Part shown: positions 37,804 to 46,504 of the stretch, in pieces
How the letters are laid out: each line of letters opens with the position of its first letter
Numbering within the stretch: the stretch's first letter is position 1
From: Micromonospora siamensis
Lineage (GTDB): Bacteria; Actinomycetota; Actinomycetes; Mycobacteriales; Micromonosporaceae
Assembly (NCBI RefSeq): GCF_900090305.1
Contig: NZ_LT607751.1
Location: forward strand, 992,001 to 1,056,000
Length of the DNA stretch: 64,000 nt
Direction: 5' to 3'
Notes under the pieces: model-generated
Database searches by the model: none
What the model saw: the letters and a program-made list of their open reading frames with translations, nothing else
Told to the model about the DNA's origin: nothing
Program-made: the position numbers and the translations under genes

Positions 37804-39335
37804 TGTCCAACTTCCCGTTCCTCTCGGTGCTGACCGTGGCGCCGCTGGTCGGTGCCCTGGTGGTGGCCCTGTTGCCGCGCCGCAACCCGGAGCTGGCCAA
37901 GCAGGTGGCCTTCGGCTGGTCGCTGCTGGTGCTGGTCCTCTCGGTGATCATGTGGATCACGTTCCAGGCCGGCGGTGACCGGTTCCAGTTCCGCGAGTCG
38001 TACCCGTGGATCCCCACCTGGGGGGTCCGCTTCACCTTCGCGGCGGACGGCATCGCGCTGGTCATGCTGATGCTGATCGCGATCCTGGTGCCGCTGGTGA
38101 TCCTGGCGTCCTGGCACGACGCGGAGTCCTCCAAGCGGTCGGTGCCGGTCTACTTCGCGCTGCTGCTCATCCTCGAGTCCACGATGATCGGCGTCTTCGC
38201 CGCCGCCGACGTCTTCCTGTTCTACGTGTTCTTCGAGGTCATGCTGGTGCCGATGTACTTCCTCATCGGCAGCTACGGCGGCCACCAGCGGCAGTACGCG
38301 GCGGTGAAGTTCTTCCTCTACTCGCTGGTCGGCGGCCTGTTCATGCTGGCCGCGGTGATCGGCCTCTGGGTGGTCGGCGGCCGGACCTTCGACTGGAACC
38401 AGCTGGTCGACGCCGACATCGCCACCGGCACCGCCCGCTGGCTCTTCCTCGGCTTCTTCCTGGCCTTCGCCATCAAGGCGCCCTTCTTCCCGTTCCACAC
38501 CTGGCTGCCGGACGCCGGTCGGGCCGCCCCGGCCGGCGCCGCGGCGCTGCTGGTCGGCGTGCTGGACAAGGTGGGCACGTTCGGCATCCTGCGCTACTGC
38601 CTGCCGCTGTTCCCGGAGGCGGCCAAGTGGTTCGCCCCGTGGGCGCTGGCGCTGGGCCTGATCGGCATCATCTACGCGGCGCTGCTGGCGGTCGGCCAGA
38701 ACGACCTGAAGCGGCTGGTGTCGTACACCTCGATCGCGCACTTCGGCTTCATCGGCGTCGGCATCTTCGCGTTCACCACCCAGGCCGGTACCGGCGCGGT
38801 GCTCTACATGCTCAACCACGGGCTGGCCACCGGCCTGCTCTTCCTGGTGGTGGGCATGCTGATCGCCCGCCGCGGCTCGGCGATGATCAGCGACTTCGGC
38901 GGGGCCGGCAAGCTGGTGCCGCTCCTGGCCGGCGTGCTCTTCTTCGCCGGTCTGGCGTCGCTGGCGCTGCCCGGCACCGCGCCGTTCATCTCCGAGTTCC
39001 TGGTGCTGATCGGCACGTTCACGGTCAACAAGCCGGTCGCGGTGATCGCCACGCTGGGCATCGTGCTGGCGGCGGCGTACGTGCTGTGGATGGTGCAGCG
39101 CACCACCCAGGGCACGCTGAACCCGGCGCTGACCGAGGTCGACGGCATGCGCCGTGACCTCAACCTGCGCGAGAAGGCGGTGGTGGCGCCGCTGATCGTG
39201 CTGATCGTGCTGCTCGGCTTCTATCCGAAGCCGGTCACCGACGTGATCAACCCCGCCGTCCAGGCCACCATGCAGGACGTCGGCAAGACCGACCCGGCTC
39301 CCGAGGTCGGCACCGTCCAGGAGGCCCGCCGATGA
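37803..39335 (+). CDS. nuoM: NADH-quinone oxidoreductase subunit M
   Basis: A 510-residue antiporter-like subunit with about 14 spans. Markers: FFEVMLVPMYFLIGSYGG, FAIKAPFFPFHTWLPDAGRAAPAGAAALLVGVLDKVGTFG, NDLKRLVSYTSIAHFGFI. ATG follows GGAGGTAAGGCCGCATA. Its stop overlaps the ATG of a 12-codon mini-ORF that leads to nuoN. Confidence 0.96.
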   Translation: MSNFPFLSVLTVAPLVGALVVALLPRRNPELAKQVAFGWSLLVLVLSVIMWITFQAGGDRFQFRESYPWIPTWGVRFTFAADGIALVMLMLIAILVPLVILASWHDAESSKRSVPVYFALLLILESTMIGVFAAADVFLFYVFFEVMLVPMYFLIGSYGGHQRQYAAVKFFLYSLVGGLFMLAAVIGLWVVGGRTFDWNQLVDADIATGTARWLFLGFFLAFAIKAPFFPFHTWLPDAGRAAPAGAAALLVGVLDKVGTFGILRYCLPLFPEAAKWFAPWALALGLIGIIYAALLAVGQNDLKRLVSYTSIAHFGFIGVGIFAFTTQAGTGAVLYMLNHGLATGLLFLVVGMLIARRGSAMISDFGGAGKLVPLLAGVLFFAGLASLALPGTAPFISEFLVLIGTFTVNKPVAVIATLGIVLAAAYVLWMVQRTTQGTLNPALTEVDGMRRDLNLREKAVVAPLIVLIVLLGFYPKPVTDVINPAVQATMQDVGKTDPAPEVGTVQEARR

Positions 39336-39370
39336 TCTCCGCAGTCGTGAACGAGAGGTCGGTACAGTGA
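39332..39370 (+). CDS. Coupled mini-ORF (12 codons) between nuoM and nuoN, short relative of the G-H repeat
   Basis: ATG 39332 overlaps the nuoM stop (ATGA); the frame MISAVVNERSVQ ends in TGA 39368-39370 overlapping the nuoN GTG at 39367. Bases from CCGCAGTCG onward match the end of the 65-bp nuoG-nuoH repeat at roughly five of every six positions, in the same reading frame and with the same codon number to the stop. It carries the GAGAGGTCGG ribosome site for nuoN. Confidence 0.38.
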   Translation: MISAVVNERSVQ

Positions 39371-40920
39371 CCGAGCTGAAGTTGCCGTCGATCGACTACG
39401 CGGCACTCTCGCCCATCCTGATCATGCTGGGCGCGGCGCTGGTCGGCGTGCTGATCGAGGCGTTCGTGCCGCGCCGGCACCGGCACCTCGTCCAGCTGCT
39501 CTTCGCGCTGGCGGCGGTGCTGGGCGCCCTGACCATGGTGGTGCTGAACTCCGACGACCGGCTGCTCACCGCCGCCGGGGCGATCGCGATCGACGGGCCG
39601 ACCCTGTTCCTCCAGGGCGCGATCCTGATCCTGGCCGCGATGGCGCTGCTGCTGATCGGTGAGCGGTCGGTGGAGCGGGGTGGCTACTTCGTCGCCCAGG
39701 CCGCGGTGACCGCCGAGTCGGTGGACGACCGGCGGCAGGCCGAGGGCGCCAACGGGGCCACCGAGGTGTACCCGCTGACCACCTTCGCCATCGGCGGCAT
39801 GCTGATCTTCGTGGCGGCGAACGACCTGCTGACCATGTTCATCGCGCTGGAGGTCTTCTCCCTGCCGCTCTACCTGCTCTGCGCGCTGGCCCGTCGCCGG
39901 CGGCTGCTGAGCCAGGAGGCGGCGATGAAGTACTTCCTGCTGGGCGCGTACGCCTCGGCGTTCTTCCTGTTCGGGGTGGCCCTGGTCTACGGCTTCACGG
40001 CCGGTGTCCCGGGCCGGTCCGCCGGGGTCGACTTCGCCACCATCCACGCGGCGGTCGGCACCTCGCCGGCCAGCTCGGTGCTGCTCTTCGCCGGCATCGC
40101 GCTGCTCTCCATCGGCCTGCTCTTCAAGGCCGCCGCGGCGCCGTTCCACGTCTGGACGCCGGACGTCTACCAGGGCGCCCCGACCCCGGTGACCGGCTTC
40201 ATGGCCGCCTGCACCAAGGTCGCCGCGTTCGGCGCCCTGCTGCGGGTCTTCCACGTGGCGTTCGCGGGCGCCGCCTGGGACTTCACCCCGGTGCTCGGCG
40301 CGGTCGCGGTGCTGACCATGCTGGTCGGCGCGGTGCTGGCGGTCACCCAGACGGACATCAAGCGGCTTCTTGCGTATTCGTCGATCGCGAACGCCGGTTA
40401 CCTGCTGGTGGGCGTGCTGGCGCCGTCGAAGGACGGCCTCTCCGGCACGATGTTCTACCTGGCCGCGTACGGCTTCTCGGTGCTCGCCGCGTTCGCCGTG
40501 GTGACGCTGGTCCGGGACGCGGACGGGGAGGCCACCCACCTGTCCCGTTGGGCCGGGCTGGGCCGGCGGTCGCCGTTCTTCGCGGCGATCTTCACCTTCA
40601 TCCTGCTGGCCTTCGCCGGTATCCCGTCGACCAGCGGCTTCATCAGCAAGTTCGCGGTGTTCGCCCCGGCGCTGGACGCCGGCCAGGCGTGGCTGGTGAT
40701 CGCCGGCGTGCTGACCAGCATGGTGCTGGCCTTCCCGTACCTGCGGGTCGTGGTGATGATGTGGCTCTCCGAGCCGGGCGAGTCCACCCCCACGGTGGCC
40801 GTGCCGGGCGGGCTGACCGCCGCCGCGCTCATGATCGGCGTGGCCGCCACCCTGATCCTGGGTGTCGCTCCGGCGCCGCTGCTGGACCTGGCGTCCGGTG
40901 CCGCCGAATTCGTCCGATGA
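39367..40920 (+). CDS. nuoN: NADH-quinone oxidoreductase subunit N
   Basis: A 517-residue antiporter-like subunit with about 14 spans. Markers: FIALEVFSLPLYLLCALARRR, LFKAAAAPFHVWTPDVYQGAPTPVTGFMAACTKVAAFGALLRV, TDIKRLLAYSSIANAGYLLVG. GTG overlaps the preceding mini-ORF stop. It is the last nuo gene, and a very stable hairpin begins 14 bases after its stop. Confidence 0.95.
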   Translation: MTELKLPSIDYAALSPILIMLGAALVGVLIEAFVPRRHRHLVQLLFALAAVLGALTMVVLNSDDRLLTAAGAIAIDGPTLFLQGAILILAAMALLLIGERSVERGGYFVAQAAVTAESVDDRRQAEGANGATEVYPLTTFAIGGMLIFVAANDLLTMFIALEVFSLPLYLLCALARRRRLLSQEAAMKYFLLGAYASAFFLFGVALVYGFTAGVPGRSAGVDFATIHAAVGTSPASSVLLFAGIALLSIGLLFKAAAAPFHVWTPDVYQGAPTPVTGFMAACTKVAAFGALLRVFHVAFAGAAWDFTPVLGAVAVLTMLVGAVLAVTQTDIKRLLAYSSIANAGYLLVGVLAPSKDGLSGTMFYLAAYGFSVLAAFAVVTLVRDADGEATHLSRWAGLGRRSPFFAAIFTFILLAFAGIPSTSGFISKFAVFAPALDAGQAWLVIAGVLTSMVLAFPYLRVVVMMWLSEPGESTPTVAVPGGLTAAALMIGVAATLILGVAPAPLLDLASGAAEFVR

Positions 40921-40933
40921 CAGGAACCGACCA

Positions 40934-40974
40934 GGCCGGGGGCCGGTACGCCGTGGGCGTGCCGGCCCCCGGCC
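40934..40974 (+). terminator. Hairpin terminator of the nuo operon
   Basis: Nineteen bases (40934-40952) pair with 40956-40974 around a GTG loop, with one U-G wobble in RNA. No T-run follows. It lies between nuoN and the best start of the prenyl synthase. A frame from ATG 40917 would read through it, see the synthase entry. Confidence 0.75.
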
Positions 40975-41012
40975 CGTCCGCCCCGTCCGGGCTCGACTCG
41001 AACGGGTGTGGC

Positions 41013-42098
41013 ATGGTTGAAGGCGTGGTGAATCCGGCTGGCGAGCGTTCAGATGCCACCGGTTCCGACGACCGTCGGGGCCGGTCGGGCAGGGGTCAGT
41101 TCGGCGCGCTCGGCCTGCACCTGGCCGATCCGGGCGTCGAGCGCTCCGTGCTCGGTCTGCTCGACGACGTCGAGGGCGAGCTGCGGGCCGGGGTGGCCAG
41201 CGCCGACCCGCTGGTGACCGAGGCCGCCCGACACCTGGTGGAGGCCGGCGGCAAGCGGTTCCGGCCGCTGCTGGTGGCGCTGGGTGCCCAGTTCGGTGAC
41301 CCGACCGGCCCACAGGTGGTGCCGGCCGCGGTGGTGATGGAGCTCACCCACCTGGCGACGCTCTACCACGACGACGTGATGGACGAGGCCGCCGTGCGGC
41401 GGGGCGCCCCGAGCGCCAACTCCCGCTGGACCAACTCGGTGGCCATCCTGGTCGGCGACTACCTCTTCGCCCGGGCCGCCGACATCGCGGCCGACCTGGG
41501 CCCCGAGGCGGTACGCCTCCAGGCGCGCACCTTCGCCCGGCTGGTGCACGGGCAGATCGCCGAGACGGTCGGCCCGCGCGACGGCGAGGACCCGGTCACC
41601 CACTACCTGCACGTGATCGCCGAGAAGACCGGTTCGCTGATCGCCACCTCCGCCCGCTTCGGCGGCATGTTCGGTGGGGCGGCGCCGGAGCACGTCGAGG
41701 CGCTCGCCGGCTACGGCGAGACGATCGGGGTGGCCTTCCAGCTCTCCGACGACCTGCTGGACATCGCCAGCGAGTCGACGCAGTCCGGCAAGACGCCCGG
41801 CACCGACCTGCGGGAGGGCGTGCCGACCCTGCCGGTGCTCTACGCGCTCGCCTCCGACGACTCGGACGCGGCCAGCGTACGGCTGCGGGAGATCCTGGCG
41901 ACCGGTCCGCTGGTCGACGACGCCCTGCACGCCGAGGCGCTGAAGCTGCTCCGGGAGAGCCCGGCCCTGAAGCGGGCCCGGGAGACCGTCCGCAGCTACG
42001 CCGAGGACGCCCGAGCCCAGCTCGCCCCCCTCCCGGACACCCCGCCCCGCCGCGCCCTCGAATCCCTCTGCGACTACATCGCCGACCGCACCAGCTGA
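41013..42098 (+). CDS. Polyprenyl diphosphate synthase (probable menaquinone side-chain enzyme)
   Basis: About 361 residues of the all-alpha isoprenyl synthase family. The first Asp-rich motif is DDVMD in LATLYHDDVMDEAAVRRG and the second DDLLD in FQLSDDLLDIASESTQSGKTPGTDLREG. It builds a long trans prenyl chain; its place next to nuo and menaquinone genes suggests the quinone tail. The start is uncertain: ATG 40917 overlaps the nuoN stop but would translate the hairpin; ATG 41013 or GTG 41029 give a normal family length. Confidence 0.88.
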   Translation: MVEGVVNPAGERSDATGSDDRRGRSGRGQFGALGLHLADPGVERSVLGLLDDVEGELRAGVASADPLVTEAARHLVEAGGKRFRPLLVALGAQFGDPTGPQVVPAAVVMELTHLATLYHDDVMDEAAVRRGAPSANSRWTNSVAILVGDYLFARAADIAADLGPEAVRLQARTFARLVHGQIAETVGPRDGEDPVTHYLHVIAEKTGSLIATSARFGGMFGGAAPEHVEALAGYGETIGVAFQLSDDLLDIASESTQSGKTPGTDLREGVPTLPVLYALASDDSDAASVRLREILATGPLVDDALHAEALKLLRESPALKRARETVRSYAEDARAQLAPLPDTPPRRALESLCDYIADRTS

Positions 42099-42122
42099 CC
42101 CACCCGGTGCGATCCACGCCCG

Positions 42123-43304
42123 TCAGGGGCGGGCCAGGAGGCGGCTGCCGGTGAGCATGAACAGGGCGGCCAGCAGCATCGCGGCGGCGGCGATCAACCA
42201 CATCGTGGGATAGCCCAGGTGACCGGCAGCGGCACCGAGGCCGAGCGGGCCGAGACAGCCACCCGCGTACACGCCGGTCTGGGTGATCGAGGTGGCGGCG
42301 GCCGGGGCCTGCGGGTGGAGCCTCACCACGGCGAAGTTCATCAGCCCCGGCCAGGCCCAGCCCAGGCCGAAGCCGAGCACCACGCCAGCGACCAGTGGTG
42401 TCGGGCCGGCCACCGCGAGCAGGGCCAGCCCGCCCGCGCCGACCACGAGCATGCCGGCGATCAGCGCCACGTGTCCGCTCTCCCGCCGGTCGGCCAGCCA
42501 GCCGGCGCCGACCCGGGCCGCCACGCAGACCGCGCTGCCCAGGGTGAGGGTGAGTCCGGCCAGGGCCGGGGAGAGGCCACGGGTGGCCGAGGAGTCCACC
42601 ACGAAGGTGCCCAGCGCGTTCGCGGCGGCCGCGGCCAGGGTGGCGGCCAGCCCGACGACCACCAGGGCGGCCGTGGCCCGTCCGGCCGGCCTGCCGCCGG
42701 TGGAGCGCCGCGCCCGACCCGACCCGTCCGGCACGACCGGCAGCGCGGCCAGCGCCAGCACGGCGGCGGCCACGAACGCCCAGCGCCAGCCGACGGTCAG
42801 CGCCACGGCCGGCACGGCCGCTCCGGCCAGCAGGGTGGAGACCGGGATCGCGGCCTGCTTGACCCCGAACGACAGCCCCTGCCGCCGGGTCGGCACGTGC
42901 GCGGCCAGCGCCGCGTTGCTGGCTAGCTGGCCCAGCGCGTTCGCACCGGCGCTCAACCCCAGCAGGACCACGAGCATCGGGTACGACCGGGCCAGCCCCG
43001 CCACCGCGAGCAGCGACCCGGCGGAGAGCAGGATGCCGGCGCGGGCCACCACGGCCGGGCCGTAGCGCTCGACCAGCGCCCCGGAGGGCACCGAGGCCAG
43101 CGCGCTCACGCCGAAGTAGACCGAGACGGCGAGCCCGAGGCCGGCCGGGCTGAAGCGCAGGTCGTGGCCCATCTGCACGGCGAGGCCACCGACCAGGAAG
43201 ACCGGGACGACGCAGGCGATGGTGACGGCGATGGCGCCCGCGCTGGCCCGTACCGGGCGGGGCGGCGCGGACCCCGCGGGGGCGGCGAGGGCGGTGTCGG
43301 TCAT
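42123..43304 (-). CDS. MFS transporter (CynX/NimT-like)
   Basis: A 393-residue, 12-span permease. Motif A-like ALVERYGPAVVARAG follows span 2 and the second half begins near RATAALVVVGLAATLAAA; VVRLHPQAPAAATSITQTGVYAGG is typical of the CynX/NimT-like group. Substrate unknown. ATG 43304 is two codons inside a GTG at 43310. It is divergent from the IclR regulator, which may control it. Confidence 0.82.
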   Translation of the reverse strand: MTDTALAAPAGSAPPRPVRASAGAIAVTIACVVPVFLVGGLAVQMGHDLRFSPAGLGLAVSVYFGVSALASVPSGALVERYGPAVVARAGILLSAGSLLAVAGLARSYPMLVVLLGLSAGANALGQLASNAALAAHVPTRRQGLSFGVKQAAIPVSTLLAGAAVPAVALTVGWRWAFVAAAVLALAALPVVPDGSGRARRSTGGRPAGRATAALVVVGLAATLAAAAANALGTFVVDSSATRGLSPALAGLTLTLGSAVCVAARVGAGWLADRRESGHVALIAGMLVVGAGGLALLAVAGPTPLVAGVVLGFGLGWAWPGLMNFAVVRLHPQAPAAATSITQTGVYAGGCLGPLGLGAAAGHLGYPTMWLIAAAAMLLAALFMLTGSRLLARP

Positions 43305-43404
43305 GGTCACGCCAACCTACGCGACGTCCCGTCGCCGTACGCATCGTGTCCGCCGGTGTACGCGTGGTGGGCGGCGATCTGGCATCCTCGACCCGAACAG
43401 GCAT

Positions 43405-43432
43405 TTCGCACTCGGCCCCTTTTTCATATGGT
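43405..43432 (+). promoter_or_regulatory. Candidate promoter of the IclR gene
   Basis: TTCGCA (43405-43410), a 16-base spacer and TATGGT (43427-43432), followed 28 bases later by the GTG start with GGAGG. The AT-rich stretch TTTTTCATATGG stands out from its GC-rich surroundings. This intergenic segment would also hold any IclR operator for the divergent MFS gene. Confidence 0.45.
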
Positions 43433-43459
43433 GTAAGTCCCTGGCCGGCGGAGGTGGTT

Positions 43460-44242
43460 GTGCGCGACCCCTTGGCGGAACCTTCGGATCTCATCCGGAG
43501 TGTGTCCCGCGCGCTTCGTGTGCTCGAGTCGGTCGGCCGCGCCCCGAAGGGGCTGACCGTCAAGCAGATCGCGCGGCGCTGCGAGCTGACCGTGGCCACC
43601 ACGTACCACCTCGTCCGCACCCTGGCCTACGAGGGCTACGTGATCCGCCGGGAGGACGGGACGTACATCGTCGGGCTGGAGATCGCCGACCGCTACCGGG
43701 AGCTGGTGACGGCGTTCCGGGGGCCGGCCCCGGTCGGCGAGTGCCTGCGCCGCGCCGCCGGGGAGACCGGCTACAGCCACTTCCTCGGCCGTTTCGTGGG
43801 TGGCCAGGTGGCGATCACCGCGACGGCCGAAGGGCCCCGCTCACCCCACCTGGAGGACCTGGTCCCCGGCTTCGACGAGGGCGCGCACGCCACCGCGCTC
43901 GGCAAGGCCCTGCTGGCCACCCTCACCCCCGACCAGCGGCTGCGCTACCTGCGCGAGTTCGGCATGCGGCCGTTCACCACCGCCACCCTGACCAGTGGGG
44001 AGGCGTTCGAGGCGGACCTGGCCGCCGGTGACCGGCGCGGCATGCAGCTGGAGCTGGGGCAGTTCCGGCAGGGCGTGGCCTGCGCGGCGGTGCTCGTCGC
44101 CCCGGACAAGGACATGGAACGCCGCCTGGTGCTCGCCTGCGCCCTGCCGGCCAGCGAGATGATGACCTCCGCCCGGGTGGTCCGCGCCAAGCTGCTCACG
44201 GTCGCCCGGTCGGTCGCCGACGCGGTCGCCGCCGACGCCTGA
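43460..44242 (+). CDS. IclR-family transcriptional regulator
   Basis: A 260-residue regulator. The N-terminal winged helix spans about 10-75 (SDLIRSVSRALRVLESVGRAPKGLTVKQIARRCEL, then TYHLVRTLAYEGYV). The effector domain has DEGAHATALGKALLATL and a C-terminal ACALPASEMM block. GTG 43460 has GCGGAGG five bases upstream and leads directly into the helix-turn-helix; the longer frame to 43346 contains the promoter. Probably controls the divergent MFS permease. Confidence 0.85.
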   Translation: MRDPLAEPSDLIRSVSRALRVLESVGRAPKGLTVKQIARRCELTVATTYHLVRTLAYEGYVIRREDGTYIVGLEIADRYRELVTAFRGPAPVGECLRRAAGETGYSHFLGRFVGGQVAITATAEGPRSPHLEDLVPGFDEGAHATALGKALLATLTPDQRLRYLREFGMRPFTTATLTSGEAFEADLAAGDRRGMQLELGQFRQGVACAAVLVAPDKDMERRLVLACALPASEMMTSARVVRAKLLTVARSVADAVAADA

Positions 44243-44342
44243 CCGGAGCGGTACCGGCTCGCGGCTGAACCGCGCGGCGTCGGCGTACGTATGCACGGGT
44301 GGATTCATCGCCGGACTCGCCGCCGGAAGCGAGGAGACCGCC

Positions 44343-44858
44343 ATCAGCGACCACGACGCCCAGCTGCTGCGCGCGCTGCACGACGAGCACGCGGAGGCGC
44401 TCCTGGCGCACGCCCTGCGGCTGGTCAACGGGGACCGGACCCGGGCCGAGGACCTGGTGCAGGAGACGCTGCTGCGGGCCTGGCGCCACCCGGAGTCGCT
44501 CGACCCGCGCCGCGGCTCGGTCCGCGCCTGGCTCTTCACCACCGCTCGCAACCTCGCCATCGACGCCTGGCGGCGCCGCTCCAACCGGGTCGGCGAGGTC
44601 TTCACCGACCAGCTGCCCGAGCGGGCGGGGACGGTGGACGAGGCGGAACGCGCGGTGGAGGCGTGGACGGTGGCCGAGGCGCTGAGCCGGCTCAGCCCCA
44701 CCCACCGGGACGTGCTGGTGGAATGCTTCTACCAGGGACGGTCGGTGGCCGAGGCCGCCGCGCGGTTGGGCGTGCCGCCGGGCACCGTGAAGTCCCGTAC
44801 GCACTACGCCCTGCGGGCGCTGCGGCTGGTCCTGGCGGAGATGGGGGTGACCGGATGA
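44343..44858 (+). CDS. ECF sigma factor with apparent non-standard ATC start
   Basis: About 171 residues. Region 2 includes LLRALHDEHAEALLAHALRLV, AEDLVQETLLRAWRHPES and ARNLAIDAWRRRSNR; region 4 includes LSPTHRDVLVECFYQGRSVAEAAARLGVPPGTVKSRTHYALRALR. It directs RNA polymerase to stress or envelope promoters. The only standard start in this frame is GTG 44457, which would delete the first 38 residues of region 2. GAGGAG lies at ideal distance before ATC AGC GAC CAC at 44343, where ATG would be expected. The stop overlaps the anti-sigma ATG. Confidence 0.8.
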   Translation: MSDHDAQLLRALHDEHAEALLAHALRLVNGDRTRAEDLVQETLLRAWRHPESLDPRRGSVRAWLFTTARNLAIDAWRRRSNRVGEVFTDQLPERAGTVDEAERAVEAWTVAEALSRLSPTHRDVLVECFYQGRSVAEAAARLGVPPGTVKSRTHYALRALRLVLAEMGVTG

Positions 44859-45553
44859 CCCGCTGCGAGTTCGCCCACGACGACGGCGCGTACGTGCTGG
44901 GCGCCCTGGCCCCCGCCGAGCGGGCCGCCTACGAACGGCACCTGGCCGGCTGCGCGGCCTGCCGGGAGGCGGTCGCCGAGATCGCCGTGCTGCCCGGGCT
45001 GCTGGGCCGCCTCGACCCGACCGCGCTGGCGGAGTTCCTCCCGCCGCCCGAGGAGGACACCCGGGTGCCCGCGCTGCTCGCCGCCGCGACCGAGCGCCGG
45101 CGCCGCGAACGGTCCCGCACCCGCCGACGGTACGCGTCGACCGCGCTGGTGGCCGCCGCCCTGGCGCTGCTGGTCGGGTTGGGCGTCAGCGCCGTGCTGC
45201 GCCCCGCGCCGGCCCCGGCGCCGACCGCCCAGGCCGTCCGGATGGTGCCCATGGCGCCGGTGTCGGCGGGCGCGCCGGTGCACGCCGAGATCGGCCTCAC
45301 CGGCACCGACTGGGGCACCGAGGTCACCATGCACTGCGGGTACGACGCCACGTCCGGCTATCACAAGGCGTACACGTTCCGGCTGGTGGCGCACGGCCCG
45401 GACGGCGCCACCGAGCAGATCGGCTCCTGGCTGGCCGCCCCCGGCGACGACGTACGCCTCACCGGCGCGACCCGGTTCACCGACGCCGAGCTGGTCCGGC
45501 TGGAGCTGATCCGCGCCGACGGCACCCCCGTCCTCGGCTACGACGTCGGCTGA
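44855..45553 (+). CDS. Zinc-type anti-sigma factor (ZAS), membrane anchored
   Basis: A 232-residue partner of the ECF sigma factor. The N-terminal anti-sigma domain has the HxxxCxxC zinc motif in HLAGCAACREA after CEFAHDDGAYVLGALAPAERAAYERH. One membrane span (TALVAAALALLVGLGVSAVL, near 95-115) leads to an outer beta domain (TDWGTEVTMHCGYDATSGYHKAYTFRLV). ATGA overlap with the sigma gene means co-translation. It would hold the sigma factor until an envelope or redox signal arrives. Confidence 0.87.
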   Translation: MTRCEFAHDDGAYVLGALAPAERAAYERHLAGCAACREAVAEIAVLPGLLGRLDPTALAEFLPPPEEDTRVPALLAAATERRRRERSRTRRRYASTALVAAALALLVGLGVSAVLRPAPAPAPTAQAVRMVPMAPVSAGAPVHAEIGLTGTDWGTEVTMHCGYDATSGYHKAYTFRLVAHGPDGATEQIGSWLAAPGDDVRLTGATRFTDAELVRLELIRADGTPVLGYDVG

Positions 45554-45580
45554 CCGGCCCTCGGGCGGGGTACGGAGCAG

Positions 45581-46504
45581 TCAGCGGGCGGCGGGGACCG
45601 GGTCGGGGGTGCCGCGGGCGGCGGCCCGGGTGCGCCGGCCCTGGCGCACGGCGTCCACGGTGAAGACCACCAGGGCCAGCCAGACCAGGGCGAAGCCGGC
45701 CAGCCGGGCGGGCGGCATCGGCTCGTGGAAGATCAGCACTCCGATGCCGAGCTGGAGGACCGGCGCCAGGTACTGCAACATGCCGAGGTTGGTCAGCGGC
45801 AGCCGGTTCGCCGCGCCCGCGAAGAGCAGCAACGGGATCGCGGTGGCCGCCCCGGCCCCCACCAGCAGCGCGGTGTGGCCCGCCGACAGGTGCCCGAAGG
45901 TGGCGTCGCCCCGCCAACCCAGCCAGCCCAGGTATGCCAGGGCCGGCAGCGCCAGCACCGCCGACTCGACGAAGAGCCCCTCCGCGGCGGGCAACCCGAG
46001 CCGCTTCTTGACCAGCCCGTACCCGCCGAAGCTGAAGGCCAGGGTGAGCGCGAGGTAGGGCAGCCGGCCGTAGTCGACGGTCAGCACCACCACCGCGGCC
46101 GTGCCCACCCCGAGCGCCGCCCACTGCGCCGCGCGCAGCCGCTCGCGCAGCACGAACACGCCCAGCAGCACCACGACCAGCGGGTTGATGAAGTAGCCGA
46201 GCGCGGTCTCCACCACCCGGTCCGAGTTCACCCCGTAGATGTAGGTGCCCCAGTTGACGGCGATCAGCACCGCCGCCGCGGCGATGCCGGCCAGCGCCCG
46301 GGGGCGGCGGGCCAGCGCGCGCAGGAAGCCGACGTTGCGGGCGGCGGCGAGCAGCAGCGCCACGAAGGCCAGCGACCAGACCACCCGGTGGGCCAGGATC
46401 TCCACCGGCCCGGTCGGGCGCAGCAGCTTGAAGTAGATCGGGAAGAAACCCCAGAGCAGGTACGCGCCGAAGCCGTACAGGTAACCGAGACGGAGCTGGC
46501 TCAC
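45581..46504 (-). CDS. rarD: RarD/EamA-family transporter
   Basis: A 307-residue protein with ten spans in two EamA repeats. RarD features: GYLYGFGAYLLWGFFPIYFKLL at the N-terminus, ILAHRVVWSLAFV, NWGTYIYGVNSDRVVETALGYFINPLVVVLLGV, and a C-terminal LGMLQYLAPVLQLGIGVLIFHEPM. The family was named for chloramphenicol sensitivity; true substrates are unclear. Its ATG overlaps the stop of the GNAT gene by four bases. Confidence 0.9.
   Translation of the reverse strand: MSQLRLGYLYGFGAYLLWGFFPIYFKLLRPTGPVEILAHRVVWSLAFVALLLAAARNVGFLRALARRPRALAGIAAAAVLIAVNWGTYIYGVNSDRVVETALGYFINPLVVVLLGVFVLRERLRAAQWAALGVGTAAVVVLTVDYGRLPYLALTLAFSFGGYGLVKKRLGLPAAEGLFVESAVLALPALAYLGWLGWRGDATFGHLSAGHTALLVGAGAATAIPLLLFAGAANRLPLTNLGMLQYLAPVLQLGIGVLIFHEPMPPARLAGFALVWLALVVFTVDAVRQGRRTRAAARGTPDPVPAAR

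Noticed and set aside
44457..44858. Sigma factor starting at GTG 44457
   Set aside because: It would cut away conserved region 2 sequence that is clearly encoded upstream in frame.
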